Shown here one piece after another: positions 9,891 to 20,640 of a stretch of DNA of 64,000 nucleotides (position 1 is the first letter of the stretch; every line of letters begins with the position of its first letter). The notes beneath the pieces were generated by a model. The model saw nothing but the letters and a program-made list of their open reading frames with translations. It searched no databases and was not told where the DNA came from. Origin of the DNA: Ryuthela nishihirai (lineage: Eukaryota > Arthropoda > Arachnida > Araneae > Heptathelidae); contig JAWZYU010000028.1 in assembly GCA_038380435.1 (NCBI GenBank), positions 45,877,095 to 45,941,094 on the forward strand, in the 5' to 3' direction. Position numbers and translations under genes: made by a program.

Positions 9891-10692
9891 AGATTCCTGA
9901 TGTCTCTGATCTGCTACTGGCTCTGATTCTGACATCTCTCTTTTTGTTCAGTTACTGGCTCCGATTCCGATCCCGCCCCCCTCTCTCTATGATCTGTTAC
10001 TGGCTCCGATTATAACCTCTCTCTCTGCTTTGTTACTAGCTACGATTCCGACCTCTCTCTCTCTCCCTGTGTGTGTTCTGTTGCTGGCTCCGATTATGAC
10101 CTCTCTCTCCCTCTGTTCAATTATTGGCTTCGATTCTGATTTCTCTCTCCTTCTGTTTTGTTACTAACTTTTGTTTACTACTCTCTGATCTGATACTGGC
10201 TCCGATTATAACCTATCTCTCCCTCTGGCTTGTTATCAGCTACGATTCCGACCTCTCTCTCTCTATGTGCTCCTTTGCTGGTTCCGATTCCGACCTCTCT
10301 CTCTCTCTCTCTGTTACTGGATCCGATTCCGATCCCCCTCTCTGATCTGTTACTGGCTCCGATTCCGACCTCTCTCTCTGTTCTGTTACTGGATCCGATT
10401 CCGATCCCCCTCTCTGATCTGTTACTGGCACCGATTCCGACCTCTCTCTCTGTTCTGATACTGGATCCGATTCCTATCCCCCTCTCTGATCTGTTACTGG
10501 CTCCGATTCCGACCTCTCTCTCTCTCTCTCTCTGTTCTGATACTGGATCCGATCCCGATCCCCCTATCTGATCTGTTACTGGCTCCGATTCCGACCTCTC
10601 TCTCTCTCTGTTCTGATACTGGATCCGATTCCGATCCCCCCCTATCTGATCTGTTACTGGCTCCGATTCTGATCTCTCTCTCCCTCTGTTCG
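9891..10692. repeat. CT-rich minisatellite with 36-bp period and 72-bp dimer
   Basis: Two alternating 36-bp half-units share GTTACTGG.TCCGATTCCGA. One continues into CCTCTCTCTCTGTTCT and the other into TCCCCCTCTCTGATCT. GTTACTGG recurs at 10349, 10421 and 10493, a 72-bp spacing. Earlier units (9891-10300) are more diverged. Because 36 is a multiple of three, long open frames run on both strands (up to 206 codons, minus); their content is purely repeat-derived. Confidence 0.85.
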
Positions 10693-10832
10693 TCGTAAGG
10701 CTACTCTTGTGATGTCCCCGTGACGTCGTCGTCAGGCTACTCTTGTGATGTCCCCGTGACGTCGTCGTCAGGCCACTTTTGTGAGGCCCCCGTGACATCG
10801 CCGTAAGACCACTTTTGTGAGGTCTTCGTCAG
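10693..10832. repeat. short block of the 36-bp satellite
   Basis: About four units of the satellite that dominates the rest of the window (TGTCCCCGTGACGTCGTCGT and GGCCACTTTTGTGAGG) directly abut the CT minisatellite. The two share a 36-bp period but no obvious sequence. Confidence 0.8.
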
Positions 10833-11118
10833 TGTAAAAATTGAAAACATGGCTAATGAATTTTACATTTTTCATAAAAAAACTCCATTAAGCCAAAGAT
10901 TATCATGGGGATTGAGCTTAAAATAATCTCAGCTAGATCGCATCACTAACATAACATAAAATAAAAATAAGAAAATCCATTAAAACATTAAACGCTTCCG
11001 AGTTAATACATCACTTTTATATGAAGGAATTAAAAAAAAAATTTAACTTCTGGGACGGGGTCGGAAACATTTCATCCGGTAGCGATTTTAGGCTCGTAAC
11101 CTCTAGAGGGGCGGGGGT
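10833..11118. other. no gene seen; AT-rich unique insert
   Basis: Unique AT-rich DNA separates the first small satellite block from the SINE at 11119. It contains only short A runs. Confidence 0.4.
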
Positions 11119-11490
11119 GGGCTGGTCGGTAGCGCGCTAGGCTCGTAATCTGTACTTCCCAGGTTCGAGTCCCAGCTGGGTGAGCGTTGAGATTTATCTC
11201 GGCAAAACTCCCAGTATTGTCCACGGTCAGTAGGGGACACCGATGGGCTTGGGAAGGCCGCCGTCCGTCGGATGGGACGTTAAGCCGTGGCCCCGTGTGC
11301 GGGAGAGCCATACCCTGTGCACGTTAAAGAACACGCTGGATGGCCTTGACGGGAGGCTACCATCTGTCTCCCAACAGCTGTTCCAGTGGGTCCCCTCCCC
11401 CAACCTTCTCTGAGCCTTCGGGGTTCATGTGACCTGGCCATTTAGCCCATTGTGTGCAAAACAGTGCCGCTCAGAGGTAAAACAACCCAC
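11119..11490 (+). mobile_element. SINE family A, near full-length, tRNA-Met-like head
   Basis: The head GGTAGCGCGCTAGGCTCGTA resembles elongator tRNA-Met (known core GGTAGCGCG...CTCATAATC) and carries an A box. The B box GGTTCGAGTCCC is at 11162-11173. The central conserved-looking block (GCCGTCCGTCGGATGGGACG, then GCACGTTAAAGAACAC) resembles the shared central domains of metazoan SINE superfamilies. The 3' end is GTGACCTGGCCATTTAGCCC...AAACAACCCAC. It is not a functional tRNA: the acceptor stem is absent and the anticodon-arm sequence is altered. Assignment to a named superfamily would need a library search. Confidence 0.85.
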
Positions 11491-11736
11491 AACCCGCTAG
11501 TTAGCAGGTTCAAGTCCCAGCTGAGTCAGCGTTGAGCTTTATGTCCGCAAAACTCCCAACCCTGCTTTCAATCAGTAGTAGACACCGATTGTCTTGGAAA
11601 GGCCGTCGCCGTCGGATGGGACGTTAAAGCCTTGGCCCCCTGTGCGGGAGAGACATACCATGTGCACATTAAACAACACACTGGATGACCTTGACGAGAT
11701 GTTTTCATCTGTCTCCCAACATCTTTCCAGTATGTA
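11491..11736 (+). mobile_element. SINE family A, second copy truncated at both ends
   Basis: Begins at the equivalent of the anticodon arm (GCTAGTTAGCAGGTTCAAGT) immediately after the previous SINE. It continues through the central block and stops at TTTCCAGTATGT, where the 36-bp satellite takes over. The missing 3' end is replaced by satellite sequence. Confidence 0.8.
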
Positions 11737-14055
11737 ATCGTGAGGCCTACTTTTGTGAGGTCCCTTTGACTTCGTCATTATACTCACTTCCATGAGGTCC
11801 TCATAGCGTCACCGTCAGTCCACTTCTTAAGGTTCCTGTGGCTTTGCCGTCAGGTCACTTTTGGTATGTTGCGGTGACATCGTAAGGCCCACTTTTGTGA
11901 GGTAGCGGTCAAGTCGCCGTAATGCCACTTTTGTGAGGTCCCGTGACGTCGTCGTAAGGTCACTTTTGTGAGGTCGCCATAAAGCCACTTTTCTGAGGTC
12001 CCCGTGACGTCGGCTTAAGGCCACCTTTGAGAGGTCCCGTGGCGTCGTCCTAAGGCCACTTTTGTGGAGTCCCTCTGAGGTCGTCGTCAGGCCACTTTTG
12101 TGAGGTCCCTGTGACGTCGTCGTAACGCCACTTTTGAGAGGTCCCCGTGACGTCATTGTAAGGGCACTTTTGTGTGGTTCCTGTAGAGTTGCCATCAGGA
12201 CACTTTTGTGTGGTCCTGGTGACGTCGTAAGGCCCACTTTTGTCTCCCAACATCTGTTCCAGTATGTCCTCGTCAGCCAAACTTTTTTTAGGTCCCCTTG
12301 ACTTCGTCGTTATGCTGACTTCCAAGAGGTCCCGGCGGCGTTGCCGCCAGGCCACTTTTGTGAGTTTCTCTGGCGTTGCCGTCAGGCCCCTTTTCTGAGG
12401 TCCCGGAGACGTCGTAAGGCCAACTTTTGTGAGGTCTCGTGAGGTCGCCGTAAGGCCATCTTGGTGAGGTTCCCGTGATGTCGGCATAAGGCTAATTTTG
12501 AGAGGTCCCGTGGTGGCGTCCTAAGGCCACTATTGTGGGGTCGTTGTAAGGCCACTTTTGTGAGGTCCCCGTAACCTCTCATATGATCACTTTTGTGAGG
12601 TCCCCATGACGCTGTCATAAGGAAATTTTTGTGACATCCGCGTGATGCCGTCGTAAGGCCACTTTTGTAAAGTCCCTGTGTTGTTGTCTTCAGGCCACTT
12701 TTATGAGGTCCTCGTGACGTCGTCGTAAGGCCACTTTTGTGAGTTCCCTGTGACGTCGTCGTCATGCTCACTTCCATGAGGTCCCTGTGGTGTCACCATC
12801 AGGCCACTTTTGTGAGGTTTTTGAGAGGTCCCGTGGTGGCGTCATAAGGCCACTTTTGTGGGGTCGTTGTAAGGCCACTTTTGTGTGGTCCCTGTAACCT
12901 CTCATATGATCACTTTTGTGAGGTCCCCATGACGCTGTCATAAGGAAATTTTTGTGACATCCGTGTGATGCCGTCGTAAGGCCACTTTTGCAAAGTCCCC
13001 CATGATGTCGTCTTCAGGCCACTTTTATGAGGTCGTCGTAAGGCCGTTTTGTGAGTTCCCTGTGATGTCGTCGTCATGCTCACTTCCATGAGGTCCCTGT
13101 GGTGTCACCATCAGGCCACTTTTGTGAGGTTTCCGTGATGTCATCATGAGGCCACTTTTGTGAGTTTTATGAGGTCCCCATGATGTCGCCTTAACGCCAC
13201 TTTGTGAGGTTCACGTGACGTCGTCCTAAGACCACTTAGTGAGGTCCCACGACATCATCGTAAGGCTACTTTTGTGAGGTCCCCGTGATGTCATCAGGCC
13301 ACTTTTGTGAGGTCCCCTTGACGTCACCATAAGACCACTTTTGTGAGGTTTCCGTGACGTCGACGTAAGGCCCACTTTTGTGAGGTCCTTGTGACATCGA
13401 CGTCAGTCCACTTTTGTGAGGTCCCCGTGACGTCGTCAGGCGACTTTTGTTAGGTCCCTGTGACATTGTCATCAGACCACATTTGTGTGGTCCCCGTGAT
13501 GTCGTCGTCAGGCTACTTTTGTGAGATTCATCCTCTTGTCGTCATAAGTCCGAATTTGTGAGGTCCACGTGACGTCATAAGACCACTTTTTTGGGGTCCC
13601 TGTGACATTATGAGAGCACTTTTGTGAGGTCCTGGTAACGTAACCACCGCATTTGGAAGGTCCCCCTGACATCGTAAGGCCACTTTTTAGAGGTCACTGT
13701 GAGATCATTGTCAGGCCAATTTTATGGGGTCCTCGTGATGTCGTCATCAGGCTACTTTTGTGAGGTCCCCGTGACATCATTGTAAGACCACTTTTGTGAG
13801 ATCCTGTGAGGTCCCCATGAGGTCGTCGTCAGGCCACTTTAGTGAGATCCCCGTGATGTCATTGTCAGGCCACTTTTCTGAGATCCCTCTGACGGCTTCG
13901 TAAGACTACTTTTGTGAGTCCCCGTGACGTCATTGTAAGACCACTTTTGTGAGCTCCTTGTGATGTCTTCAGGCCCCTTTTGTGATATAACTGTGACGTC
14001 GTCGGCAGGCCACATTTTTGAGGTCCCCGTCATGTCATTTTCAGGTTACTTTTGT
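11737..14055. repeat. 36-bp satellite array (ancestral-type monomers)
   Basis: Tandem units of about 36 bp with landmarks GGCCACTTTTGTGAGGTCCC, then GTGACGTCGTCGTAAGG; roughly 60 units with substitutions and small indels. A nine-unit segment starting near 12496 is repeated near 12819. The minus strand is stop-free in all three frames of the consensus, producing open frames with a 12-residue period (GPHKSGLTTTSR in one frame). I regard these as translations of satellite DNA. Confidence 0.9.
12241..12269 (+). mobile_element. SINE A remnant embedded in the satellite
   Basis: TGTCTCCCAACATCTGTTCC followed by AGTATGTCC matches the distal part of the SINE at 11491-11736, including its exact breakpoint word CCAGTATGT. 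Satellite lies on both sides. Confidence 0.75.
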
Positions 14056-14849
14056 TACATCCCCATCACATATTCATGCCAATTTTGTGAGGTCCACATG
14101 GATTTGCCATAAGGTAACTATGGTGTCGTAAGGCCACGATTGTGAGGTCCCCGTGATGTCTTCTTAAGGCCACTTTTATGACATCCCCATTACATTGTCC
14201 TGCCAATTTGTGAGGTCCACATGTATTTGCCACAAGGTCACTATGGTGTGGTAAGGCCACTTTCGTAAGGTCCACGTGATATCGTTTTCAGGTTATTTTT
14301 GTTACGTCCCCATTACATTGTCATGCCAAATTTGTGAGTTCCCTTTGGCTTTGCCAAAAGCTCACTATGGTGTCATAAGGCAACTTTCGTGAGGTCCCCG
14401 TGATATCGTTTTCAGGTTACTTTTGTTACGTCCCCATTACATTGTCATGACAATTTTGTGACGTACCCATGGCTTTGCCATAAGGTCACTATGGATTCGG
14501 AAGGCCACATTGTCCTGTCCCCATGATGTCTTCGTAAGGCCATTTTCATGAGGTCCACGTGACATTCCCATGCCAATTTTGTAATGTCCACATAGATTTG
14601 CCATAAGGTCACTATGGTGTCGTAAGACCACTTTTGTCAGGTCCCCGTGATATCGTTTTCAGGTTACTTTTGTTAGGTCCCCATTACATTTTCATGTCAA
14701 TTTTGTGAGGTCCCCATGGCTTTGCCATAAGGTCACTATGGTGTTGTAAGGCCACTTTTCTCAGGTCCCCATGATATTGTTTTCAGGTTACTTTTGTTAC
14801 GTCTCCATTACGTAGTCATGCCAATTTTGTGAGGTCCCCATGGCTTTGC

Positions 14850-16330
14850 CATATGGTCACTATGGTGTCGTAAGGCCGCAATTGTGAGGTCCCCGTGATA
14901 TTTTCAAAAGGCCACTTTAATGAGCTTTAATGACATCCCCGCTTAATGTCACCAGCTTTAATGATGTCCCCGTGATATTTTCATGCCAATTTTGTGAGGT
15001 CCACATGGATTTGTCGTAAGGTCACTATGGTGTTGTAAGGCCACGTTTGTGAGGCCCTCGTAATATCGTTTTCAGGTTACTTTTGTTACGTCCCCATTAC
15101 ATTCCCATGCCAATTATGTGAGGTCCCCATGGCTTTGCCATCAGGTCACTGTGTTGTCGTAAGGCCACTTTTGTGAGGTCCCCGTGATGTCTTCTTAAGG
15201 CCACTTTTATGACGTCCCCGTGATATGGTCATGCCAAATTTGTGAAGTCCCCATGGCTTTGCCATAAGGTCACTATGGTGTTGTAAAGCCGCTTTTGTGA
15301 GATACCCATGATGTCATCGTAAGACCACATTAAGGATGTCACCGTGACATTGTCATGCCAATTTTGTGAGGACCACCTGGATTTGCCATAAGTTCACTAT
15401 TGTGTCGTCAGTCCACTTTTGTGAGGTCCCCGTGATATCGTTTTCAGGTTACTTTTGTTACGTCCCCATTACATTGTCATGCCAATTTTGTGAAGTACCC
15501 ATGGCTTTGCCATAAGGTCACTATGGTGTCGTAAGGCCACTTTGTGAGGTCCCCATGATATCTTCGTAAGGACACTTTAATGACGTCCCCATGACATTCT
15601 CATGCCAATTTTGTGAGGTCCACATGAATTTTACATAAGGTCACTATAGTGTCGTAAGGCAACTTTTTTGAGTTCCCCATGATATTGTTTTCAAGTTACT
15701 TTTGTTACGTCTCCATTATATTTTCATGCCAATTTTGTGAGGTCCACATGGATTTGCCATAAGTTAACTATGGTGTCATAAGGCCACATTTGTGAGGTCC
15801 ACGTGATATGGTTTTCAGGTTAATTTTGTTACGTCCCCATTACATTGTCATGCCATTTTGTGAGGTCCCCTTGGCTTTGCCATAAGGTCACTATGGTGTT
15901 GTAAGGCAACTTTTGTGAGGTCCCCATGATATATTCGTAAGGCCACTTTATGATGTCCCCGTGACCTAGTCATGCCAATTTTGTGAGGACCACATGGATT
16001 TCCCATAACGTCACTATTGTATCGTAACTCCACTTTTGTGATGTCTCCGTGATATCGTTTTCAGGTTACTTTTGTTATGTCCCCATTACATTGCCATGCT
16101 AATTTTGTGAAGCACCCATGGCTTTGCCATAAGGTCACTATGGTATCGTAAGGCCACTTTGTGAGGTCCGCATGATATCTTCGTAAGGACACTTTAATGA
16201 CGTTCCCATGACATTCTCATGCCAATTTTGTGAGGTCCACATGAATTTTACATAAGGTCACTATAGTGTCGTAAGGCAACTTTTTTGAGTTCCCCATGAT
16301 ATTGTTTTCAGGTTAATTTTGTTACGTCCC
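14850..16330. repeat. segmental duplication inside the 124-bp array, first copy
   Basis: A distinctive run with TTTTCAAAAGGCCACTTTAA and a tandem ATGAGCTTTAATGACATCCC variant at 14901-14960 recurs at 17824. Sequence matches continue collinearly to about 19.4 kb. The offset grows from 2,923 bp at the left to 3,060 bp at 15901/18961, so indels accumulated after duplication. Confidence 0.7.
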
Positions 16331-17772
16331 CATTACATTCTCATGAGAATTATGTGAGGTCCTCATGGGTTTGCCATAAGTTCACTATGGTGTTGTAAGG
16401 CAACTTTTGTGTGGTCCCCGTGATAACGTTTTCGGGTTACTTTTGTTACGTCCCCATTACATTGTCATGCCAATTCTGTGAGGTCCCCTTGGCTTTGCAA
16501 TAAGGTCAATATTGTGTCGTCAGGCCACTTTCGTGAGGTCTCCGTGATATCTTTTTCAGGTTACTTTTGTTACGTCCCCATTACATTGTCATGCCAATTT
16601 GTGAGGTCCCCATGACTTTACCATAAGGTCACTATGTTGTCGTAAGGCCACTTTTGTGAGGTCCCCCTGATGTCATCGTAAGGCCACTTTTATGTCGTCG
16701 CCATTACTTCGTCATGCCAATTTTGTGAGGTACCCTTGGCTTTGCCATAAAGTCACTATGGTGTCGTAAGGCCACTTTTGTGTGGTCCCAGTGATATAGA
16801 TTTCAGGTTACTTTTGTTACTTCCCCATTACATTGTCATGCCAATTTTGTGAGGTCCCCTTGGCTTTGCCATAAGGTCAATATTGTGTCATCAGGCCACT
16901 TTCGTGGGCTCCCCGTGATATCTTTTTCAGGTTACTTTTGTTATGTCCCCATTACATCGTCATGCCAATCTTGTGAGTGCCCCATCGGTTTCCCATAAAG
17001 TCACTATGGTGTCGTAAGGCCACATTTGTAATGTCCCTGTGATATCGTTTTCAGGTTACTTTTCTTACTTCCCCATTACATTGTCATGCCAATTTTGTGA
17101 GGTCCCCATGGATTTGCCATAAGGTCATTATGGGTCGTAAGTCCACTTTTGTGAGGTCCCCGTGATTTCTTCGTAAGGTCACTTTTATCACATTGTCATG
17201 CCAATTACATTGTCATGCCAATTTACATGCCCCATTACATTGTCATGCCAATTTTGTGAGGTCCCCTTGGCTTTGCCATAAAGTCACTATTGTGTCGTAA
17301 GTCCACTTTTGTGTGGTCCCCGTGATATCGTTTTCAGGCTACTTTTGTTACTTCCCCATTACATTGTCATGCGAATTTTGTGAGGTCCCCCTGGATTTGC
17401 CATAAGGTTACTATGGTGTCATAAGGCCACATTTGTGAGGTCCCCGTGATATCATTTTCAGGTTACTTTTGTGACGTCCCCATGTCATTGTCGTGCCAAT
17501 TTCCTGAGGTCCACATGGATTTGCCATAAGGTCACTATGGTGTAGTAAGGCCACTTCTGTGGGGTCCCAGTGATATCGTTTTCAGGTTTCTTTTGTTAGG
17601 TGCCCATTACATTTTCATGCCAATTTTGTGAGGTCCCCATGGCTTTGCCATAAGGTCACTATGGTGTCGTAAGGCCACTTTTATGAGGTCCCTGTGATAT
17701 CGTTTTCAGGTTACTTTTGTGAGGTCCCCGTGACATTGTCATGCCAATTTTGTGAGGTCCCCATGGCTTTGC

Positions 17773-19390
17773 CATATGGTCACTATGGTGTCGTAAGGCC
17801 ACAATTGTGAGGTCCCCGTGATATTTTCAAAAGGCCACTTTAATGAGCTTTAATGACGTCCCCGCTTAATGTCACCAGCTTTAATGACGTCCCCGTGATA
17901 TTTTCATGCCAATTTTGTGAGGTGCCCATTACATTTTCATGCCAATTTTATGAGGTCTACATGTGATTATGAGGGCCACGTTTGTGAGGCCCTCGTAATA
18001 TCGTTTTCAGGTTATTTTTGTTACGTCCCCATTACATTCCCATGCCAATTATGTGAGGTCCCCATGGCTTTGCCATCAGGTCACTGTGTTGTCGTAAGGC
18101 CACTTTTGCGAGGTCCCCGTGATGTCTTCTTAAGGCCACTTTTATGACGTCCCCGTGATATGGTCATGCCAAATTTGTGAAGTCAACATGGCTTTGCCAT
18201 AAGGTCACTATGGTGTCGTAAAGCCACTTTTGTGAGATACACATGATGTCATCGTAAGACCATATTGAGGATGTCCCCGTGACATTGTCATGCCAATTAT
18301 GTGAGGACCACATGGATTTGCCATAAGTTCACTATTGTGTCGTCAGTCCACTTTTGTGAGGTCTCCGTGATATCGTTTTCAGGTTACTTTTGTTATATCC
18401 CCATTACATTTTCATGCCAATTTTGTGAGGTGTCCTTGGGTTTGCCATAAGGTCACTATGGATTCGGAAGGCCACTTTGTGAGGTCCTCATGATGTCTTC
18501 GTAAGGCCATTTTAATGACGTCCCCGTGACATTCTCATGCCAATTTTGTGAATTCCACATAGCTTTGCCATAATGTCACTATGGTGTCGTAAGGCCACTT
18601 TCGTGAGGTCCCCGTGATATCGTTTTCAGGTTACTTTTGTTACGTCCCCATTACATTGTCATGCCAATTTTGTGAAGTACCCATGGCTTTGCCATAAGAT
18701 CACTACGGTGTCGTAAGGCCACTTTGTGAGGTCCCCATGATATCTTCGTAAGGCCACTTTAATGACGTCCCCATGACATTCTCATGCCAATTTTGTGAGG
18801 TCCACATGAATTTTACATAAGGTCACTATAGTGTCGTAAGGCAACTTTTTTGAGTTCCCCATGATATTGTTTTCAGGTTAATTTTGTTACGTCCCCATTA
18901 CATTGTCATCCCAAATTTTGTGAGGTCCCCTTGGCTTTGCCATAAGGTCACTATGGTGTTGTAAGGCAACTTTTGTGAGGTCCCCATGATATATTCGTAA
19001 GGCCACTTTATGATGTCCCCGTGACCTAGTCATGCCAATTTTCTGAGAACCACATGGATTTCCCATAAGGTCACTATTGTATCGTAACTCCACTTTTGTG
19101 AGGTCTCCGTGATATCGTTTTCAGGTTACTTTTGTTATGTCCCCATTACATTGCCATGCCAATTTTGTGAGGTGTCCATGGCTTTGCCATAAGGTCACTA
19201 TGGATTCGGAAGGCCACTTTGTCAGGTCCCCATGATGTCTTCGTAAGGCCATTTTAATGACGTCCCCGTGACATTCTCATGCCAATTTTGTGAGGTCCAC
19301 ATAGCTTTCCCATAAGGTCACTATGGTGTCGTCACGCCACTTTTGTGAGGTCCCCGTGATATCGTTTTCAGGTTACTTTTGTTACATCCC
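17773..19390. repeat. segmental duplication inside the 124-bp array, second copy
   Basis: Partner of 14850-16330. It is recognised by the same rare variants (TTTTCAAAAGG at 17824; GATATATTCGTAAGG at about 18988). Confidence 0.7.
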
Positions 19391-20089
19391 CATTACGTTG
19401 GCATGCCAATTTTGTGAGGTCCTAATCGCTTTGATATAAGGTCACTATGGTGTCGTAAGGCCACTTTTATGAGGTCCCTGTGATATCGTTTTCAGGTTAC
19501 TTTTGTGAGGTCCCCGTGACATTGTCATGCCAATTTTGTGAGGTCCACATGGATTTGCCATAAGGTCACTATGGTGTCGTAAGGCCAATTTTCGGAGGTC
19601 CCCGTGATATTGTTTTCAGGTTACTTTTGTTATGTCCCCATTATATTGTCATGCCAATTTTTTGTGGTCCCCTAGGCTTTGCCGAAACATCATTATGGTG
19701 TCGTAAAACAACTATTGTGAGGCCTCCATGATGTCTTCGTAAGGCCACTTTAATGATGTCCTTATTACATTGTCATGCCAATTTTCTGAGGTCCACATGG
19801 ATTTGCCATAAGGTCACTATGGTGTCGTAAGGCAACTTTTGTGAGGTTCCCGTGATATTGTTTTCAGATTACTTTTGTTACGTTCCCTTTACAATGTCAT
19901 GCCAATTTTGTGAGGTCCCCAAGGCTTTGCCATAAGGTCACTATGGTGTCGCATGGTCACTTTGTGAGGTCCCCGTGATATCGTTTTCAGGTTACTTTTG
20001 TTACGTCCCTATTACATTGTCATGCCAATTTTGTGAGGTGCCCATGGCTTTGCCGTAAGGTCACTATGGTGTCATAAGGCCACTTTTGT

Positions 20090-20640
20090 GAGGTCCCCGT
20101 GATGTCTTCGTCAGGCCACTTTTATCACGTTCCCTTTGACATTGTCATGCAACTTTGTTGAGGTCCCCATGGCTTTGCTGTATGGTCACTATGGTGTAGT
20201 AAGACCACTTTTGTGTGGACCCCGTGATGTCGTTTTCAGGTTACTTTTGTTACTTCCCCATTACATTGTCATGCCAATTTTGTGAGGTCCCCATGGATTT
20301 GCCATAAGGTCACTATGGTGTCGTAAGGCCACATTTGAGAGGTCCCCGTGATATTGTTTTCAGGTTACTTTCGTTACGTCCATATTACATTTTCATGCCA
20401 CTATTGTGAGGTCCATTTGGCTTTGCCAAAAGGTCACTATGATGTCGTAAGGCAACTTTTGTGAGGTCCCGTGATATCGATTTCAGGTTACTTTTGTTAC
20501 GTCCCCATTACATTGTCATGCCAAATTTGTGTGCTCCCCTTGGCTTTTCCATAAGGTCACTGTTGTGTCGTAAGCCCACTTTTGTGAGGTCCCCATGATG
20601 TCTTCTTAAAATCACGTTTATCACGTCTCCATTACATTGT
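20090..20640. repeat. distinctive satellite segment present three times
   Basis: A run with CTTCGTCAGGCCACTTTTAT, CCCTTTGACATTG and GCTTTGCTGTATGG occurs here and again at about 23550-24090 and 26667-26850. The anchors at 20101, 23560 and 26677 give spacings of 3,459 and 3,117 bp. Confidence 0.75.

Noticed and set aside
10178..10798. 206-codon minus-strand open frame
   Set aside because: It runs across the junction of the CT minisatellite and the 36-bp satellite. Its Ser/Glu/Arg periodicity is that of the 36-bp repeat, and the plus strand is open in the same place.
11119..11190. Functional tRNA-Met gene
   Set aside because: A and B boxes are present, but the acceptor stem and CAT anticodon are absent and the sequence continues into a SINE body.
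11827..12777. Overlapping minus-strand frames of 131-145 codons with GPHKSGL motifs
   Set aside because: All three frames of the 36-mer are open, monomers vary freely and frames are broken by indels; no domain or consistent start.
11737..14055. GACGTC/TGACGT words as functional CRE-like enhancer sites
   Set aside because: They are part of the monomer consensus and decay freely between units; nothing nearby suggests a regulated gene.
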